A DNA stretch of 64,000 nucleotides, taken from positions 1-64,000 of the forward strand of contig NZ_JBEUMS010000016.1 in assembly GCF_040543805.1 (NCBI RefSeq), written 5' to 3'. Below the pieces are notes generated by a model. That model was not told where the DNA came from. It worked only from the letters and a program-made list of their open reading frames with translations, and searched no databases. The position numbers and the translations under genes are program-made. Source of the DNA: Arcicella rosea (GTDB lineage Bacteria; Bacteroidota; Bacteroidia; Cytophagales; Spirosomataceae). How positions within the stretch are numbered: the first letter of the stretch is position 1; each line of letters begins with the position of its first letter. Positions 44,701-53,504 of this stretch are shown here, piece after piece.

Positions 44701-45108
44701 TACAATGGGATGTATCGTGATTTGATGGGCTTGCAATACAGTAATGGTTCAACAGATGCTTTGAACTACTGGACTCCATCAAATACTAATACCAACGTTC
44801 CAAGACCAATCATTGGTGACCCAAATTCAAACGGTAGAGATTCTGATAGATTTGTTGAAAACGGTACTTATTTAAGACTACAGAATGCTCAGTTAGGTTA
44901 TACTTTACCGACTTCAATCGTAAATAAATTAAAAGTAAGCAAAGTGAGATTTTATGTTTCAGGACAAAACCTATTCTTAGTTTCTGGCTTCAAAGGCTTC
45001 GATCCAGACTTTATGGGCGAAAGCGATGGATTGTTCAGCAGAGGTTATTATAATGGTTCATATCCTAACCCAAGAGCAGTATTATTGGGCGTTCAAGTTG
45101 GTTTTTAA
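41752..45108 (+). CDS. SusC/RagA-type TonB-dependent receptor with STN domain
   Basis: 1118 residues. Signal region, then STN domain (about 38-105, LRVDKMNILQVFKEIEKKTA), carboxypeptidase-like regulatory domain (about 130-215, VTSGESGDGIPGASVLIKGT), plug (about 222-345, with VVVGYGTQKAKDLTGSV and LFVIDGVLVDSPFD), and a 22-strand barrel to the C-terminal phenylalanine (VGF). The STN domain marks receptors that signal to a FecR/ECF pair, exactly what the neighbours provide. It transports oligosaccharides with the SusD partner; arabino-oligosaccharides are inferred from the enzymes downstream. Confidence 0.95.
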   Translation: MKIHLLPSMRCSKYLFVAIFLLILNVIGSIHAQANSFDETRLTLRVDKMNILQVFKEIEKKTAYKFTYNDAFLNDKMRVTMSMENRSLTEILAFLSKEVNLEFKQVKKHIHVIASNDRKTSFLGGESVQSIKVAGFPVKGKVTSGESGDGIPGASVLIKGTNKGTVTNALGEFSMEVDNEATVLVFSSIGYVSKEIAVAGRKLINVNLLSDVKALDEVVVVGYGTQKAKDLTGSVGIVKVDDAKKTASYDVAKLLQGQVPGVTVQSSGEPGGFVNIKIRGIGSLTNNNPLFVIDGVLVDSPFDFSTNDIESISVLKDASAGAIYGSRGMNGVVIITTKKGKAGPLKVDYNAYAGVQNIAKTISVMDRVGYQNVVSAAELNAGLTIAPANDPTNPAYISKVNTNWQKEGLKTGYIQDHNLSFSGGSETIKASASLGFFNNSSTVTGPQNYKRYTFNGNISGKKGIFSFGAKIGYTNSEKIGAENTREHAVFGGAITSLLTAIPTMSVYDENRLGGFGGADKNTQRAITLNVIGMNSLLKGTDTRNRFLGSVFGELELLKNLKYKLQLSADRIDTRYLFFEPKYDLGFYYLTPNAYLFEKRENNLTTLAENTLNYSHEFGKHKIEALAGYTFQQGVYSRTEASAKGLVEPYVLNMNTAVNTANGKSVTGWDSKATLSSVLARLNYNYADKYLLTVNYRRDGSSKFRAENRYGNFASVGVAWNVHNDIELPEAISSLKLRGGYGALGNQNVGDYLTDTYINTNTGYVFGGVLAPGAIRTQVVDPSIRWESKRTTNAAMELGLFRDRVSFSVEYYDNRSYDVLANIPIPTSVGATNGSILTNAASLSNSGLEFTASYRQQTGDFKYAVSANFHTLSNKVLALGGTNNPIYGAASKTEVGQPIGQIFGYVSEGIFQNADDVKNHATQTNAAPGDVKFKDLNGDKVITSDDRTYLGNTIPTFYFGTNFNASYKNFDFSAFIQGSGGNKIYNGMYRDLMGLQYSNGSTDALNYWTPSNTNTNVPRPIIGDPNSNGRDSDRFVENGTYLRLQNAQLGYTLPTSIVNKLKVSKVRFYVSGQNLFLVSGFKGFDPDFMGESDGLFSRGYYNGSYPNPRAVLLGVQVGF

Positions 45109-45132
45109 TTTCACTCAAACGAATTTATTACA

Positions 45133-46677
45133 ATGAAAATATTTAACAAAAAAGTTATCATTGCCTTATCAGCAACTTTATTGATAACTACTTCTTGCGA
45201 AGATAAATTAGATCAAGTAAACCCAAACTCTCAAACATCTTCTACTTTCTGGAAAAATGATGAGGACGCTTTAAAAGGGATTAATTCAGTTTACTTAAGT
45301 TTAGCAATTGATGGCAGTTATATGCGTTCAACACCATTGTTATTAGATAACCGTGGCGATGATGCAATGAGTAATAGTCCTTGGGATCAAATGTATAACT
45401 CTGGTAAATTTGCCATGAATGCTGGTAACTGGGCAATTTATGGCTGGGCTTTTGGAGCATATTATGAAGGTATTTCTAAAGCGAATCAAGTATTAGATTA
45501 CGTTCCAGGAATTACGATGGATGCCAATCTTAAAAAACGTATTTTGGGCGAAGCTTACTTCTTGCGTGGTTTATACTTTTATCACTTAGTGAATATGTTT
45601 GGAAATGTAATGTTACCAACCAATTCAGTACAATCAACCAAAGATTTCTTTGTAAAACAATCTACAGAAGCAGAAGGTTGGGCACAAGTAATGGAAGATT
45701 TCAAGAAAGCAGCAGATATGCTTCCTACTACTTATGCTGGCACAGATTTAGGTCGTGCTACAAAAGGTGCAGCGTTAGCTTATTTAGGAAAAGCATATTT
45801 GACAAACCATAAATACACAGAAGCGGCGACTCAATTCAAAGCAGTAATTGATTTAGGTATTTATGATTTAGTACCAAACTATCGTGACAATTTTACTGAA
45901 GCGAACGAAAACAATAAAGAATCATTGTTTGAAGTACAATTCGAACGTACTGCAGGTGGAACAGACTTAAACTGGGGTGGCGAGCCAATTGCTTCGTGGG
46001 GTAGAGTTTCTGCAAGAGCAATTACTTATGGTGCAAATGGATTGGGCTGGACGGACGTTCAACCAACAAGAGCCATCTTTAATGATTTCTTGGAGGAAAA
46101 AACAACGGATGGCAAAGATGACCCACGTTTAGTTGCCACTATGTTTTACAACAAACCGGGTTTGATGGTTTATGGAAAAGAATTCTCGGTAAGATATGCT
46201 GGAAATGCTGGAGCTCTGAATTCATTGTATTGCCGTAAATATGCTAATGATGATACCAAAGCAGATGAATTTGACTGGCGTTCAGGTATCAACGAAAGAT
46301 TGATGCGTTATGCTGATGTATTGATGATGTATGCTGAATGTTTGAACGAAACAGGACAAACTGCTGCCGCTTATCCATTCATTCAAAAAGTGAGAAACCG
46401 TGTTGGTTTACCAAATTTAGCAACTGTAAAACCAAATATGACACAAGCACAAATGCGTGAACAAATTGGTCATGAACGTTTATTGGAATTTAGTTTAGAA
46501 GGTCACCGATTCGATGATATTCGTCGTTGGGGTTGGTTGAATGACCCAACTAAATTAGCTTGGTTGAAATCAAGGGACCCTGAATTTAATACTTTCAAAG
46601 CTGGTCGTGAATTCTTCCCAATTCCACAAAATGAAATAGATAATAACCCGGGTGTAAAACAAAATTTGAGTTATTAA
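45133..46677 (+). CDS. RagB/SusD family outer-membrane lipoprotein
   Basis: 514 residues. A lipobox ends at Cys22 (TTSC), so the mature protein is lipidated and surface-exposed. TPR-like helices (ILGEAYFLRGLYFYHLVNMF, GAALAYLGKAYLTNHKYTEA) and the C-terminal signature RHEGHRFDDIRRWG-like segment (LEGHRFDDIRRWGW) are typical. It forms the lid over the SusC-like pore. 24 bp behind the receptor gene. Confidence 0.95.
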   Translation: MKIFNKKVIIALSATLLITTSCEDKLDQVNPNSQTSSTFWKNDEDALKGINSVYLSLAIDGSYMRSTPLLLDNRGDDAMSNSPWDQMYNSGKFAMNAGNWAIYGWAFGAYYEGISKANQVLDYVPGITMDANLKKRILGEAYFLRGLYFYHLVNMFGNVMLPTNSVQSTKDFFVKQSTEAEGWAQVMEDFKKAADMLPTTYAGTDLGRATKGAALAYLGKAYLTNHKYTEAATQFKAVIDLGIYDLVPNYRDNFTEANENNKESLFEVQFERTAGGTDLNWGGEPIASWGRVSARAITYGANGLGWTDVQPTRAIFNDFLEEKTTDGKDDPRLVATMFYNKPGLMVYGKEFSVRYAGNAGALNSLYCRKYANDDTKADEFDWRSGINERLMRYADVLMMYAECLNETGQTAAAYPFIQKVRNRVGLPNLATVKPNMTQAQMREQIGHERLLEFSLEGHRFDDIRRWGWLNDPTKLAWLKSRDPEFNTFKAGREFFPIPQNEIDNNPGVKQNLSY

Positions 46678-46751
46678 TTGAGTGAATAAGTGGTTTAGTG
46701 AATGGTAATTTTGCTTTTCATTAAACCACTTTTAACTAAAGTATTTTTCAT

Positions 46752-46783
46752 CATTAGGGGGCGACTTAAGTCGCCCCCTAATG
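46752..46783. repeat. Perfect 32-bp palindrome after susD
   Basis: CATTAGGGGGCGACTT followed immediately by its reverse complement (46752-46767 and 46768-46783). The flanking A/T runs lie on the wrong side for an intrinsic terminator on the plus strand. It could protect upstream susCD mRNA from 3' decay and so set a ratio to the enzymes downstream. Confidence 0.75.
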
Positions 46784-46839
46784 AAAAAACATTTAAATAA
46801 TCACTGAATTTCTATTCATCAACCCAACCTATCCTACTC

Positions 46840-48309
46840 ATGTTACAATTCAAAAAATCAATATATTTTATTACTTATACTTTATTTTTGGCCGCTTGTA
46901 GTAGCGATAAAGTTGATACTGTCATCCAACCTTTGCCCACAACTACACCCACAACTTTTGATATTAATTCTATCAAAGATAATTATGCCGATATTGCACC
47001 AGCTTCAAATTATTTGAAGTGGGGTTGCTACAATGTTCACGACCCTTCAATCATTAAAGACGGTGATACTTATTACTGTTACAATACTGACGTTGCTTAC
47101 GGAACGGATATTCGTCCCGGTATTCAAATTCGTTCTTCTAAAGATTTAATTGAATGGAAATTTTACGGTTGGGTTTTCGAAGGACTTCCAGCAAAAGGAG
47201 CTGATTATATTAAACAAGGTGGAGGAACACCTTTTAACTCACTATGGGCTCCTTATGTTATCAAAGTTGGGAACGAATACAGATTATATTATTCGCTTTC
47301 ATCAGCTAAACCTCGTTTAAGTGCCATTGGTTTGGCAACTTCCTCCTCTCCTACTGGCCCTTGGAAAGAACAAGGACTAACAGTAGTTTCTAAAGACGAC
47401 AATACGATACAAACCAACGCAATAGACCCAACTGTACTCATTGACCAACAAGGTAAACATTGGATGTACTACGGTTCTGCCTGGGATGGAATTTATATAT
47501 TACAACTCGACCCAGCCACAGGTTTGGCTTTGAGTCCAGGTGATAAAGGTAAAAGAATTGCCAATCGTGGTTTTACAGGTGGCGTATATAATGGTAATAT
47601 CGAAGGGCCAGAAATCATCTATAATAAAGAACAAAAGAAATATTATTTGTTTATCGCTTACGATTGGTTGGCAACTAAATACAATGTTCGTGTAGCAAAA
47701 TCGGATTCACCACAAGGACCTTTTTATGATTATGATGGAAAAGATGTAAATACCAATCAAGACCACGGTCCTATGATTATTGCGCCATATCAATTCAATG
47801 GTCATGCTGGCTGGCAAGGAGTTTCGCACTGTGCGGTTTTTGAAAATAATGGTCAATTTTATATTAGTCATCAGGGACGCCCGGGAAATGATTCAAATTT
47901 CATGATTCTTCATAGCAGAAAGCTATATTGGACAAAAGACGGCTGGCCTGTAGCCTCGCCTGAACGTTATGCAGGTGAATTTACTACGGTTATCACAAGT
48001 AATGATTTAGTGGGAGATTGGGAGCAAATTATTCTTGGTTACAAAATTGTTCCGGGTTATGATAAGGAACAAAGTCAGCCAGATTTTCAGTATGCTACCA
48101 ATTTAACATTGAATGCCAGTGGTGCTATTAATGGCGATGCAGCGAACAAATGGACGTATATTGCCCCTTGGTTAGAATTAAAATGGAGTAATGGTTTTAC
48201 AGACCAAGTGTATGTAGATAGAGGACGTGACTGGGAAAATAAAAAAGAAACCATCATTTTTACAGGATTAAATAACAAAGGGACAAGTATTTGGGGAAAG
48301 AAAAAATAG
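46840..48309 (+). CDS. Lipoprotein GH43 endo-1,5-alpha-L-arabinanase
   Basis: 489 residues with a lipobox (LAAC, Cys20). The five-bladed propeller shows the GH43 triad: Asp68 (NVHDPS, general base), Asp196 (NAIDPTVL, pKa modulator) and Glu255 (NIEGPEI, general acid). A C-terminal domain of about 100 residues (VGDWEQIILGYKIVPGYD) is present, as in extracellular arabinanases. A surface location fits the first cut of arabinan outside the cell. Confidence 0.9.
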   Translation: MLQFKKSIYFITYTLFLAACSSDKVDTVIQPLPTTTPTTFDINSIKDNYADIAPASNYLKWGCYNVHDPSIIKDGDTYYCYNTDVAYGTDIRPGIQIRSSKDLIEWKFYGWVFEGLPAKGADYIKQGGGTPFNSLWAPYVIKVGNEYRLYYSLSSAKPRLSAIGLATSSSPTGPWKEQGLTVVSKDDNTIQTNAIDPTVLIDQQGKHWMYYGSAWDGIYILQLDPATGLALSPGDKGKRIANRGFTGGVYNGNIEGPEIIYNKEQKKYYLFIAYDWLATKYNVRVAKSDSPQGPFYDYDGKDVNTNQDHGPMIIAPYQFNGHAGWQGVSHCAVFENNGQFYISHQGRPGNDSNFMILHSRKLYWTKDGWPVASPERYAGEFTTVITSNDLVGDWEQIILGYKIVPGYDKEQSQPDFQYATNLTLNASGAINGDAANKWTYIAPWLELKWSNGFTDQVYVDRGRDWENKKETIIFTGLNNKGTSIWGKKK

Positions 48310-48336
48310 TATTTATATATCAATTAAAATTAAATC

Positions 48337-49305
48337 ATGAATCGTAAAAACCTTTTAAAACTATTATTTGCGGGACAAGTATTGTTCAGCTTTTCAGGAA
48401 ATGCTCAAGTAAAAATATCTGGCAACCCCATTGTTAAAGACAAGTTCACTGCCGACCCAGCAGCTTTGGTTGACAATGGAACTGTCTATATTTATGCTGG
48501 TCATGATGAGGCGCCAACTCGTGAACAACGCTATGTAATGAACGAATGGCTTTGTTACTCATCTACAGATATGGTTAATTGGAAAGAACATCCAAGCCCA
48601 TTAAATACTAAAAATTTCACGTGGGCAAAAGGCGATGCTTGGGCTTCGCAAGTAATAAAAAAAGGAAATAAATATTACTGGTACGTAGCTGTAGAACATG
48701 GAACAATTCATGGAAAAGCCATTGGTGTGGCAGTTTCTGATAGTCCAACTGGACCATTTACAGATGCTCGTGGTTCAGCAATTATTACTAATGACATGAC
48801 CAGAGATACAAAAATCAGTTGGGATGATATCGACCCATCTGTTTTTATTGATGACGATGGACAGGCTTATCTTTTCTGGGGTAATACTTTTTGTTATTAT
48901 GCCAAATTAAAGGATAATATGACAGAGTTGGATGGACCAATCATGAAAGTGAATCTTCCTACAAAGTTTACTGAAGCACCTTGGGTGCACAAACGTAAAA
49001 ACTGGTACTATCTTTCTTACTCGATTGAATTTCCAGAAAAAACAGTTTATGCCATGAGTAAAAGCATTAATGGTCCTTGGGAATTTAAAGGAACTATCAA
49101 CGAAATTGCGGGAAATTGTAATACCAATCATCATGCTATTATTGATTTCAAAGGAAAATCTTACTTTGTTTATCACAATGGAGCCTTAGTCCCAGATGCT
49201 GGAAGTTTCCACCGTTCGGTTTGTATTGATGATTTAAAATATAATTCAGATGGAACGATTAAAAGAATCGTCATGACTTCTGAAGGAGTAAAAGCAGTTA
49301 AATAA
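48337..49305 (+). CDS. GH43 glycoside hydrolase (probable arabinofuranosidase/exo-acting)
   Basis: 322 residues with a signal peptide (to GNAQ). A single five-bladed propeller contains Asp40 (FTADPAAL), Asp166 (DIDPSVFIDDDGQ) and Glu213 (FTEAPWVHKR). The segment arrangement looks like GH43 arabinofuranosidases or beta-xylosidases rather than endo-arabinanases. Presumably periplasmic. It lies 27 bp after the first GH43 gene, in the same operon. Confidence 0.9.
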   Translation: MNRKNLLKLLFAGQVLFSFSGNAQVKISGNPIVKDKFTADPAALVDNGTVYIYAGHDEAPTREQRYVMNEWLCYSSTDMVNWKEHPSPLNTKNFTWAKGDAWASQVIKKGNKYYWYVAVEHGTIHGKAIGVAVSDSPTGPFTDARGSAIITNDMTRDTKISWDDIDPSVFIDDDGQAYLFWGNTFCYYAKLKDNMTELDGPIMKVNLPTKFTEAPWVHKRKNWYYLSYSIEFPEKTVYAMSKSINGPWEFKGTINEIAGNCNTNHHAIIDFKGKSYFVYHNGALVPDAGSFHRSVCIDDLKYNSDGTIKRIVMTSEGVKAVK

Positions 49306-49382
49306 ATCTTTAGTACTTTTACCCTGCATTTACTTAAATACATTGGCTAACGACAAATTTTTCTTTTAATTAAATATATCTC

Positions 49383-51371
49383 ATGAATTTCAAACAATTA
49401 ACGGTCTTTTCATTACTCGCTTCGGCAATTACCTTGCCAGTATCAACGAAAGCTCAAACCCCAGTCATTAATATCAAAGCCACACAGCCCGTTGCTGAAA
49501 TTCAGCCTACCATGTGGGGAGTATTTTTTGAAGATATTAACATGGGTGCTGATGGTGGTATCTATGCAGAATTAGTTAAAAACCGCTCTTTTGAATTTTC
49601 TAAGCCTTGGATGGGTTGGAAAATTGAACGCAAAAAGGCAGAAGAAGGCGATATTATCATTCAGAATCGCCAAGGTAATACTGTTAATCCAAGATTTATC
49701 AGTGTAAAAGCGAATAACATTACTAAAGGAGAACTAGGAATTACCAACGAAGGCTTCAAAGGAATGGGGATTAAAAAGGGTCTAAGATATGATTTTTCAG
49801 TACTGTATCGTCATCAAAAAGGTTCAGTAAAATTCCACTTGGAATTACTTGATTCAAAAGGTAATATTATCGGCGGAACAACCCTTGTTCCTACTGGTAA
49901 CGGACATGAGTGGAAAAAAGAAGCCATCAGTTTCAGTGCAACAGAAACTGAAGCAAAAGGAAAATTTAGAATTTGGTTTGAAGGAAATGGCGAAATTGAC
50001 CTTGATATGGTTTCATTATTTCCAGAAGATACTTGGAAAAAAAGACCAGGCGGAATGCGTGCTGATATGATTCAATTATTGGCAGATATGAAACCAGGCT
50101 TTATTCGTTTTCCGGGTGGCTGTATTGTAGAAGGTATAGATTTAGCCAACCGTTATCAATGGAAAAAAACACTTGGTCCAGTTGAAGAACGTCAGTTAAT
50201 TATTAACCGTTGGAACGTAGAATTTGCACATCGCCCAGCACCAGACTATTTTCAAACCTTTGGTTTAGGCTTTTTTGAATATTTCCAATTGGCAGAAGAC
50301 ATTGGTGCTGAACCGCTTCCAATCTTAAATTGCGGAATGGCTTGTCAATTCAATACCGCTGAAGTTGTGCCTGTCAATGAACTAGATTCGTATGTGCAAG
50401 ATGCCCTAGATTTGATTGAATTTGCCAATGCCGAACCCAATACTAAATGGGGTAAAGTACGTGCAGACATGGGTCATCCAGCACCTTTTGATTTGAAATT
50501 CTTAGGAATTGGTAATGAAAACTGGGGTCCACAATATGTAGAACGTTTAAAAGTGTTTACGAAGGCTATCAAAGCAAAATATCCTAATATCAAATTGGTA
50601 AACAGTTCAGGTACTGATCCTAACGGAGATAGATTTGATTATTTGAACAAAGAATTACGTGCAATGAATGCTGATATTATTGACGAACATTATTACCGTA
50701 CTCCAGACTGGTTCTTAAAAAATGCTGGTCGTTATGATTCATACGACCGCAATGCTTCCAAAGTATTTGCAGGTGAATATGCTGCTCAAAGTGATAAAAC
50801 TGTTAGTGTAAAAAATGTAAACAACTGGAAATGTGCATTGTCTGAAGCTGCTTTCATGACAGGTTTAGAACGTAATGCACAAGTAGTTAACATGGCATCG
50901 TATGCACCACTTTTTGCTCATGCTGAAGGCTGGCAATGGACACCCGATATGATTTGGGTAGATAACCTTCGTTCGTATGGTACTCCAAACTATCATGTAC
51001 AAAAATTGTATTCTACTAATAAAGGTACCCATGTATTGACTACTACCGAAGCTGGAAAACCATTGATTGGACAAGGTGATTTATATGCTTCAGGTATTTT
51101 GGACAAAGCTACCAACGAAGTAATTTTAAAAGTAGCTAACATTTCAGACAAAGAACAAGTACGTGAAATAAATTTGGAAGGCATTAAAAAATTCGATGCA
51201 AAAGCTAAATTGATTGTCTTGAAAAATGCTAATCCAGAAGCCTTAAATACTTTTGAAAATGCAACAAACATCAGTCCAGTAGAAGAGACTATCACCCTAA
51301 ATCCAAAGAAAAAAATCTCTTTGACTTTAGCACCAAATTCATTTACAGTACTAAGAATTAAATTATTATAA
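49383..51371 (+). CDS. GH51 alpha-L-arabinofuranosidase
   Basis: 662 residues with a signal peptide. A carbohydrate-binding-like insert (about 95-215) precedes the TIM barrel. Glu379 (GNENWGP) is the acid/base and Glu465 (FAGEYAA) the nucleophile of the retaining GH51 mechanism. The C-terminal beta-domain closes with NSFTVLRI. It would remove arabinofuranosyl side groups or ends from arabino-oligosaccharides in the periplasm. Same operon, 77 bp from the GH43 gene. Confidence 0.93.
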   Translation: MNFKQLTVFSLLASAITLPVSTKAQTPVINIKATQPVAEIQPTMWGVFFEDINMGADGGIYAELVKNRSFEFSKPWMGWKIERKKAEEGDIIIQNRQGNTVNPRFISVKANNITKGELGITNEGFKGMGIKKGLRYDFSVLYRHQKGSVKFHLELLDSKGNIIGGTTLVPTGNGHEWKKEAISFSATETEAKGKFRIWFEGNGEIDLDMVSLFPEDTWKKRPGGMRADMIQLLADMKPGFIRFPGGCIVEGIDLANRYQWKKTLGPVEERQLIINRWNVEFAHRPAPDYFQTFGLGFFEYFQLAEDIGAEPLPILNCGMACQFNTAEVVPVNELDSYVQDALDLIEFANAEPNTKWGKVRADMGHPAPFDLKFLGIGNENWGPQYVERLKVFTKAIKAKYPNIKLVNSSGTDPNGDRFDYLNKELRAMNADIIDEHYYRTPDWFLKNAGRYDSYDRNASKVFAGEYAAQSDKTVSVKNVNNWKCALSEAAFMTGLERNAQVVNMASYAPLFAHAEGWQWTPDMIWVDNLRSYGTPNYHVQKLYSTNKGTHVLTTTEAGKPLIGQGDLYASGILDKATNEVILKVANISDKEQVREINLEGIKKFDAKAKLIVLKNANPEALNTFENATNISPVEETITLNPKKKISLTLAPNSFTVLRIKLL

Positions 51372-51385
51372 TAAAATAGCCATTA

Positions 51386-51446
51386 AAATCGTCTTGTCGA
51401 GTAGATTATCCATCAAAAATCTATCCGATAAGGCGATTTTTTTTGA
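51386..51446 (+). terminator. Imperfect terminator after GH51
   Basis: Arms with AAAATCG.CTT.TCG..TAGATT and AATCTA..CGA.AAG.CGATTTT followed by eight T. It is a long stem with three small internal loops. It may partly separate the GH97 and last GH43 genes from the upstream operon. Confidence 0.7.
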
Positions 51447-51524
51447 ACTTTACAATCATTAAATTCTGTAAAGAGTTTTATTGATTTAGTTTATATATTA
51501 CTCATCAAACCATCTTTCCTTACA

Positions 51525-53444
51525 ATGAACCTAAAATTATCATTACAAGTATTCCTTCTTTTATTGCTTTCTTTTGGTGCTTTTTCACAAAAAGTATTCA
51601 GTCCAAATCGTCAAATTGTTGTTGATTTCTCCATCAAAAATCAGCAAGCAAAGTATTCAGTAACCTTCCAAGGCAAAACTGTTTTAGCATCTTCCAGTTT
51701 AGGACTTATTCGTGAAGACGGAGATTTCACAAAAGGGCTTGCATTATTGGGATCAAGTAAACCGACTTTGGTAAAAGACCAATACACAATTCGTACAACC
51801 AAAAAAAGTAATATTACCTATACAGCTAACCGTCAGATTTTTAAATTGAAAAATGCACAAGGCAAAAAGCTTGACATTATTTTTCAAGTTTCAAACGATG
51901 GTGTAGCTTTTAGATATTTCTTCCCTGAGAATTCAACGGATATTAAAAAAATTAGTGAAGAAATTACTTCTTTTAAATTTCCAGCAGCGACAAAAGCTTG
52001 GCTTCAACCCATGAGTGATGCCCAAACAGGTTGGGAACATTGCCATCCTTCTTATGAAGAGTTTTATCAGAAAAACATTTTAGCTGGCATTATTTCTCCT
52101 ATCAAAGCAGGTTGGGTGTATCCTGCACTTTTTCAAAGTAATGGCACTTGGGTTTTGTTGACAGAAGCTGGTTTAGATGGCACTTATTGTGCTACACGTT
52201 TAAGAGCAGAATCGCCCAATAATGAATATAAAATCGGCTTTCCGCAAACACCAGAAGTATTTACAGGCGGTGAACTTAATCCGCAATCTACTTTACCTTG
52301 GCTTTCGCCGTGGAGAGTAATTGCTTTGGGTTCATTGAAAACCATCACAGAATCTACTTTAGGAACAGATTTAGCTAAACCTGCTGTTAAAATGGATACT
52401 TCATTTATCCAAACTGGAAAAGCTTCCTGGAGTTGGATTATTAAAAAAGATGAATCGGTCAACTTTGAAACAACGAAGGATTATATCGACTTTGCCGCTA
52501 AAATGCACTGGGAATATTGTTTGATTGATGCCGATTGGGATACTAGAATTGGCTATGATAAAACAAAATGGTTGGCAGATTATGCTAAAACCAAAAATGT
52601 AAAGTTGTTACTTTGGTATAATTCAGCAGGAGAATGGAATACCGTGAAGTATCATCCTAAAGGTTTGTTATTGACACACGAAGGCAGAGTTAAAGAATTC
52701 AACAAAATCAAAGAAATGGGTATTGCTGGGGTAAAAATTGATTTCTTTGGTGGCGATGGACAATCAATGATTAAGTATTATTTGGATATTTTGGAAGATG
52801 CAGCAAAAGCAAAACTTTTAGTGAATTTTCATGGAGCAACTTTACCAAGAGGCTGGCATAGAACTTATCCGAATTTAATAACTGCTGAAGCAGTAAAAGG
52901 TTTTGAAATGGTTACTTTCGACCAAGCTGCTGCCGACGAACAGCCTGCCCATTGTACCACTTTGCCTTTTACTCGTAATGCTTTCGACCCTATGGATTTT
53001 ACGCCGATGAATTTATATAAAGTACCAAATATTAAAAGACGTACCACTTCAGCTTTTGAATTAGCTTTATCGGTTGTGTTTATTTCTGGTATTCAACATT
53101 TTGCGGAAGCACCAGAAGGCATGACACATGTACCTGAATTCGCTCAAAAATTCTTGCAAACCTTACCAAGTACTTGGGATGAAACTCGTTTTATTGATGG
53201 TTTTCCGGGTAAATTATTTGTCGTTGCTCGAAAGTCAGGGAATAAATGGTATGTAGCTGGCATCAATGGCGAAGGTATTGCTAAAGATTTGAGCCTTGAT
53301 TTATCTTTCTTGAAAAACAAAAAAGCACAATTGATTACAGATGATGAACAAGTACTCTTGAAAGAATCTCCAATGAACATTTCAAATAATCAAACAAAAA
53401 TCTCCTTAAAAGCCAACGGTGGTTTTGTAGCAGTTTTTGAATAG
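51525..53444 (+). CDS. GH97 family glycoside hydrolase, retaining-type
   Basis: 639 residues with a signal peptide. The N-terminal beta-super-sandwich is followed by a TIM barrel and C-terminal domain. Asp406 (GVKIDFFGGDG) aligns with the nucleophile of retaining GH97 enzymes and Glu455 (TAEAVKGFE) with the acid/base; the inverting subgroup uses glutamates instead. Retaining members are alpha-galactosidases or beta-L-arabinopyranosidases, and the latter would suit arabinan or arabinogalactan side chains. Between GH51 and the last GH43 gene. Confidence 0.9.
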   Translation: MNLKLSLQVFLLLLLSFGAFSQKVFSPNRQIVVDFSIKNQQAKYSVTFQGKTVLASSSLGLIREDGDFTKGLALLGSSKPTLVKDQYTIRTTKKSNITYTANRQIFKLKNAQGKKLDIIFQVSNDGVAFRYFFPENSTDIKKISEEITSFKFPAATKAWLQPMSDAQTGWEHCHPSYEEFYQKNILAGIISPIKAGWVYPALFQSNGTWVLLTEAGLDGTYCATRLRAESPNNEYKIGFPQTPEVFTGGELNPQSTLPWLSPWRVIALGSLKTITESTLGTDLAKPAVKMDTSFIQTGKASWSWIIKKDESVNFETTKDYIDFAAKMHWEYCLIDADWDTRIGYDKTKWLADYAKTKNVKLLLWYNSAGEWNTVKYHPKGLLLTHEGRVKEFNKIKEMGIAGVKIDFFGGDGQSMIKYYLDILEDAAKAKLLVNFHGATLPRGWHRTYPNLITAEAVKGFEMVTFDQAAADEQPAHCTTLPFTRNAFDPMDFTPMNLYKVPNIKRRTTSAFELALSVVFISGIQHFAEAPEGMTHVPEFAQKFLQTLPSTWDETRFIDGFPGKLFVVARKSGNKWYVAGINGEGIAKDLSLDLSFLKNKKAQLITDDEQVLLKESPMNISNNQTKISLKANGGFVAVFE

Positions 53445-53450
53445 CTTTTT

Positions 53451-53495
53451 GCCCATAAAGTTTTATTTATCAAGACTTTATGGGCTTTATTTTTC
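53451..53495 (+). terminator. Intrinsic terminator after GH97
   Basis: GCCCATAAAGT (53451-53461) with ACTTTATGGGC (53475-53485), then TTTATTTTT. It lies 6 bp past the stop, so the last GH43 gene may be expressed at a lower level or from its own promoter. Confidence 0.8.
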
Positions 53496-53504
53496 CCAAA
53501 AAAT

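Noticed and set aside
46752..46783. Intrinsic terminator after susD
   Set aside because: The hairpin is perfect, but the plus-strand continuation is A-rich, so it lacks a U-tract.
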